Source: a bacterium
Lineage (GTDB): Bacteria; Patescibacteriota; Microgenomatia; Levybacterales; UBA12049
Assembly (NCBI GenBank): GCA_021820025.1
Contig: JAKAEF010000024.1
Coordinates: 1 to 10,787 of the forward strand
DNA: 10,787 bases
Direction of reading: 5' to 3'
Below are positions 9,494 to 10,787 of the stretch, one piece after another. The position numbers and the translations under genes are program-made. The notes under the pieces are model-generated. The model saw only the letters and a program-made list of their open reading frames with translations, searched no databases and was not told the DNA's origin. How positions within the stretch are numbered: position 1 is the first letter of the stretch; the number at the start of each line of letters is the position of its first letter.

Positions 9494-9551
9494 GGGATTT
9501 TTCACCAAAAACAGTATGCAATTTATAACAATTATATGCAATTGTATACAA
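9464..9551. promoter_or_regulatory. Candidate operator repeats of the HTH protein
   Basis: TATGCAATT occurs at 9515-9523 and 9535-9543, exactly 20 bp apart (two helical turns). A third core, ATTGTATGCA, overlaps the -10 box (9464-9473), and the palindrome TTGTATACAA lies at 9542-9551. The sites flank the operon promoter and also lie just before the plus-strand promoter at 9565. Binding by the HTH protein is inferred. Confidence 0.45.
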
Positions 9552-9564
9552 ATTTAGAGAAAAA

Positions 9565-9594
9565 TTGACTGCTTTTTCACGCAGGTTTCATACT
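9565..9594 (+). promoter_or_regulatory. Promoter for the 34-codon ORF
   Basis: TTGACT, an 18-nt spacer and CATACT. Transcription would start near 9601 and give a leader of about 67 nt. The TTG here also opens a 65-codon frame that I do not accept. Confidence 0.5.
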
Positions 9595-9596
9595 GG

Positions 9597-9624
9597 AAAA
9601 AGAGGGGAATTATGCCCTTTTTTT
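9597..9624 (+). terminator. Terminator-like hairpin in the leader of the 34-codon ORF
   Basis: AAAAAGAGGG (9597-9606) can pair with CCCTTTTTTT (9615-9624) across an 8-nt loop, with one G-U pair. The T-run is part of the stem. It lies at the start of the predicted leader, so it could be an attenuator, or a terminator for transcripts from either side. Confidence 0.4.
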
Positions 9625-9667
9625 AACTATGCATTATACAAAATCAGGTTTAAGAAAGGAGGTGACT

Positions 9668-9772
9668 ATGAGCGTTTTGCATTTTTATTTACAGGAGTTT
9701 CGGGCAATTATGCATCGAGTGCAAAAAGCAACAGAAACAGCATTACTTTTATACCAGACTGAAGTGATTTAA
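9668..9772 (+). CDS. Small protein, 34 aa, unknown function
   Basis: ATG at 9668 follows AAAGGAGGTGA (9656-9666), a near-perfect Shine-Dalgarno sequence and by far the strongest in the window. The frame stays open for 34 codons to TAA (9770-9772). The peptide starts MSVLHFYLQEFRAIMHRVQK and ends TALLLYQTEVI; it could form one amphipathic helix with a leading aromatic patch, and has no clear membrane span. A promoter lies upstream (9565) and a strong hairpin downstream (9843-9868). I know no homologue. The evidence is the translation signal and the gene-like arrangement. A longer overlapping frame (from a TTG at 9565) has no ribosome binding site and is rejected. Confidence 0.6.
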   Translation: MSVLHFYLQEFRAIMHRVQKATETALLLYQTEVI

Positions 9773-9780
9773 GTCCGGTT

Positions 9781-9880
9781 GAAGAGAGAAGAGGGTATTT
9801 CTGTCACATGTTAGTTTTTATATACCCCAAACCCTCTAAACCGATACTTCTGCCCTAGCAGAAGTATCCTCTTCCTCTTG
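9781..9880 (+). other. Structured RNA region after the 34-codon ORF, with perfect 11-bp hairpin
   Basis: GATACTTCTGC-CCTA-GCAGAAGTATC (9843-9868) is a perfect 11-bp hairpin. Upstream, AGAGGGT (9790-9796) can pair with ACCCTCT (9831-9837). Alternatively AAGAGAGAAGAGG (9782-9794) can pair with CCTCTTCCTCTT (9867-9880 region) with one bulge, enclosing the hairpin. The two outer pairings exclude each other. The tract after the hairpin is C/T-rich rather than pure T, so it may be a weak terminator or part of a regulatory RNA. Confidence 0.5.
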
Positions 9881-9908
9881 CTGGATAGAAAATCTGTATA
9901 TCTTTGGG

Positions 9909-9924
9909 TTTTGCTTTTGCAAAA
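9909..9924. repeat. Small hairpin TTTTGC/GCAAAA
   Basis: Six-base arms (9909-9914 and 9919-9924) flank a four-T loop, extendable outward by GG/CC pairs. The role is unknown. Confidence 0.35.
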
Positions 9925-9971
9925 TACCAGTTTTGTCGTGCGTAAAAATATTTCCTGAGGTTATTATTGGC

Positions 9972-10082
9972 AAAAAAATGAGGTAAAGAAAAAATCTTAT
10001 TGGCTTTAAAGAGGTAAGAAAGCCTGCCCAACTTTCTTACCCCATTGCAATCAACAAAATCTTATCATTTACCTCATTTTTT
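9972..10082. repeat. Nested inverted-repeat element A (111 bp)
   Basis: The outer arms are a perfect 15-bp inverted repeat: AAAAAATGAGGTAAA (9973-9987) and TTTACCTCATTTTTT (10068-10082). Inside, GGTAAGAAAG (10013-10022) and CTTTCTTACC (10032-10041) form a perfect 10-bp hairpin with a 9-nt loop. AAAATCTTAT occurs on both sides of the inner hairpin (9991-10000 and 10056-10065). There is no ORF. It could be a small transposon relic (MITE-like), a bidirectional terminator or a structured RNA. Confidence 0.6.
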
Positions 10083-10164
10083 AAGCTAAACTATTCGTAT
10101 TTTTTGCAATTTTAAAATTGTTATTTTTTCTTGTCCTAACAAGTAAAATTGCATTTTTTAGCTT
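10083..10164. repeat. Nested inverted-repeat element B (82 bp)
   Basis: Three concentric stems: AAGCTAAA/TTTAGCTT (10083-10090, 10157-10164); GCAATTTTA/TAAAATTGC (10106-10114, 10144-10152); and CTTGT-CCTA-ACAAG (10130-10143). The palindrome CAATTTTAAAATTG (10107-10120) overlaps the middle arm and offers a rival fold. It directly abuts element A. No ORF. Confidence 0.55.
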
Positions 10165-10176
10165 CGTTATTTTTCC

Positions 10177-10205
10177 TTGACAAGCAGTATAGTTTTCTGT
10201 AAAAC
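10177..10205 (+). promoter_or_regulatory. Promoter of candidate small RNA
   Basis: A perfect TTGACA, a 17-nt spacer and TAAAAC (4 of 6 matches). Transcription would start near 10212, with the strong terminator at 10259-10321 as its only visible product end. Confidence 0.55.
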
Positions 10206-10211
10206 TTACAC

Positions 10212-10321
10212 TTGCATTTAGTTTTTATCCTGCCTTTAAGGACTATTTGCAAAATCACAAGAGCATTGCTTTTCGTACCGAGTCTTTATCAATTTGAGTA
10301 ACGAAAGCGATGCTCTTTTTT
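10212..10321 (+). ncRNA. Candidate small RNA of about 110 nt
   Basis: A promoter at 10177-10205 and a strong terminator define a transcript with no ORF or ribosome binding site. The 5' part (10212-10258) is largely single-stranded and contains ATTTGCAAAATCACAA. The 3' part is the terminator hairpin. I do not recognise tmRNA, 6S, SRP or RNase P RNA in it. The ends are inferred from the signals only. Confidence 0.45.
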
Positions 10322-10358
10322 CGTGTTTATTATCCCTTTTAAGGCTGCAAAATCACAA
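10225..10358. repeat. Imperfect direct repeats flanking the terminator
   Basis: Copies at 10225-10260 and 10330-10358 share TTATCC, CTTT(T)AAGG and a perfect TGCAAAATCACAA in the same order, with short gaps. They flank the terminator hairpin and suggest a duplicated control segment or the scar of an insertion. Confidence 0.5.
10259..10321 (+). terminator. Strong rho-independent terminator
   Basis: A stem of about 17 bp (AAGAGCATTGCTTT...CGT with ACGAAAGCGATGCTCTT, one bulged T, one G-U) with a 24-nt loop is followed by a run of six T. It is the strongest hairpin-plus-T-run in the window. Confidence 0.8.
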
Positions 10359-10368
10359 AACCTCAATT

Positions 10369-10527
10369 TTACAAAAATGCCACAGGCATTTGTCCAAGTT
10401 TTAATAACTTTTTAAATTGATCTCGTCCTTGCTTTAAGAGAAGTTCTTGTTGGTAGTCTCTAATAGATTTCCTTGCAGCCTTTTTCTTGCCGCCAATGGA
10501 GAAGAGTGTTGTGAAGAGCAGTTTCAT
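10369..10527 (-). CDS. Small basic protein, 52 aa, unknown function
   Basis: An uninterrupted minus-strand frame runs from ATG (10527) to TAA (10369). The peptide has a short hydrophobic start (MKLLFTTLFSIGG), then a strongly basic amphipathic part (residues 14-44, with KKKAARK and KQGRDQFKK) and ends MPVAFL. The hydrophobic run is too short for a standard membrane span. There is no clear Shine-Dalgarno sequence. A promoter TTGACA-17-TAGCAT (10567-10539) lies just upstream, giving a leader of only about 5 nt, in keeping with other genes here. I know no homologue. Its composition, unlike AT-random peptides, and the promoter argue for a real gene, but length alone does not prove it. Confidence 0.5.
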   Translation of the reverse strand: MKLLFTTLFSIGGKKKAARKSIRDYQQELLLKQGRDQFKKLLKLGQMPVAFL

Positions 10528-10538
10528 AATCTAATTTG

Positions 10539-10567
10539 ATGCTAGCATAGTTATTTTCATTTGTCAA
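10539..10567 (-). promoter_or_regulatory. Promoter of the 52-codon ORF
   Basis: On the minus strand: TTGACA (10567-10562), a 17-nt spacer and TAGCAT (10544-10539), 11 nt before the ATG at 10527. Confidence 0.5.
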
Positions 10568-10662
10568 CCTATAGCAATTTTAGTCCTAAAATATATATAT
10601 CCTGGAGTTTTTAAAATACAATTTAGATTGATTTTGTAAGCTAATTTTTTTATGCAAAAAGA

Positions 10663-10716
10663 TGTGGATAACTTTTGGATAACTTAGAGTGAATAAAATT
10701 ACTCTGTTGTGGATAA
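10663..10716. promoter_or_regulatory. Cluster of three DnaA-box-like 9-mers, possible replication origin
   Basis: TGTGGATAA, the complement of the consensus DnaA box TTATCCACA, occurs at 10663-10671 and 10708-10716, and TTTGGATAA (one mismatch) at 10674-10682. All three have the same orientation. The first two are 11 bp apart and the next is 34 bp on, about one and three helical turns. AT-rich DNA (TATATATAT near 10590 and T-runs near 10646) lies to one side and could be the unwinding element. No dnaA gene is in the window. Confidence 0.5.
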
Positions 10717-10720
10717 ACTC

Positions 10721-10787
10721 TTACTTTTTTCTTTTGAAGCCTAAAATGAGGCTAAATAGTACAAGCAGGGCAAGGCCGGCATATTCT
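10721..10787 (-). CDS. C-terminus of a membrane-anchored protein (partial)
   Basis: A minus-strand frame enters from the right edge and ends at TAA (10723-10721). The visible 21 residues read EYAGLALLVLFSLILGFKRKK: a hydrophobic segment of about 16 residues followed by a basic tail, the pattern of a C-terminal membrane anchor such as in cell-wall or surface proteins. The rest of the gene is outside the window, so family and function cannot be given. The DnaA-box cluster lies just beyond its 3' end. Confidence 0.6.
   Translation of the reverse strand, partial: EYAGLALLVLFSLILGFKRKK

Noticed and set aside
9185..9568. 127-codon plus-strand frame opposite the HTH gene
   Set aside because: It is the antisense shadow of the HTH gene, which has a recognisable domain and promoter on the minus strand.
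9565..9762. 65-codon plus-strand frame from a TTG
   Set aside because: No ribosome binding site, and it overlaps the 34-codon ORF in another frame, which has a near-perfect Shine-Dalgarno sequence.
9972..10358. CRISPR array
   Set aside because: The repeats are inverted and nested, or are two imperfect direct copies. There is no regular repeat-spacer series and no cas gene.
3956..10787. Possible recoding of UGA, since none of the ten accepted genes ends in TGA
   Set aside because: Known proteins (S1, RadA, PIN-TRAM) read through at normal length with ordinary glycine and tryptophan codons and no in-frame TGA. Ten TAA/TAG stops in AT-rich DNA need no special explanation.

Overview
The window looks like chromosomal DNA of a small-genome bacterium of the Candidate Phyla Radiation (Patescibacteria), possibly near Microgenomates. 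This is inference, not a search result. The signs are AT-rich DNA, a 23S rRNA gene with a group I intron in the peptidyl-transferase region, a 23S L1 stalk cut down to a small hairpin (several CPR lineages are known to lack ribosomal protein uL1), a short four-domain S1 protein, and many genes whose start codon sits right at the predicted transcription start. The ten accepted protein genes end in TAA or TAG, and the standard code reads well.

Layout. 1-2759 is the 3' part of a 23S rRNA gene on +, interrupted by a 303-nt intron without an ORF (2052-2354). A 5S rRNA gene and a rho-independent terminator follow (to about 3004). 3005-3955 is a long AT-rich stretch with hairpins and one promoter-like site but no convincing gene. 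3956-5238 holds two unrecognised genes that may be distant paralogues. 5306-8655 holds a housekeeping block: ribosomal protein S1 (rpsA), the repair ATPase radA, and a PIN-TRAM protein of the YacL type. radA and the PIN-TRAM gene are separated by 2 nt. The pair recalls the Firmicutes order radA-disA-yacL with disA missing.

On the minus strand, 9456-8749 is a toxin-antitoxin-like pair: an excisionase-type HTH protein followed by a PIN protein that has lost two acidic active-site residues. 9565-10368 is an accessory stretch with a 34-codon ORF behind the best Shine-Dalgarno sequence of the window, a strong hairpin, two adjacent nested inverted-repeat elements, and a promoter-terminator unit that looks like a small RNA gene. 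A 52-codon minus-strand ORF (10527-10369) follows. Next comes a cluster of three DnaA-box-like 9-mers (10663-10716), then the C-terminus of a membrane-anchored protein that runs off the window on the minus strand.

How they work together: the rRNA genes, S1 and RadA are translation and repair functions and share no obvious operon except radA with the PIN-TRAM gene. Four genes (3956, 4684, 6437, and 9456 on minus) have a -10 box ending 6-7 nt before the ATG, which predicts leaderless mRNAs. rpsA and the 34-codon ORF instead have a 5' leader and a Shine-Dalgarno sequence.
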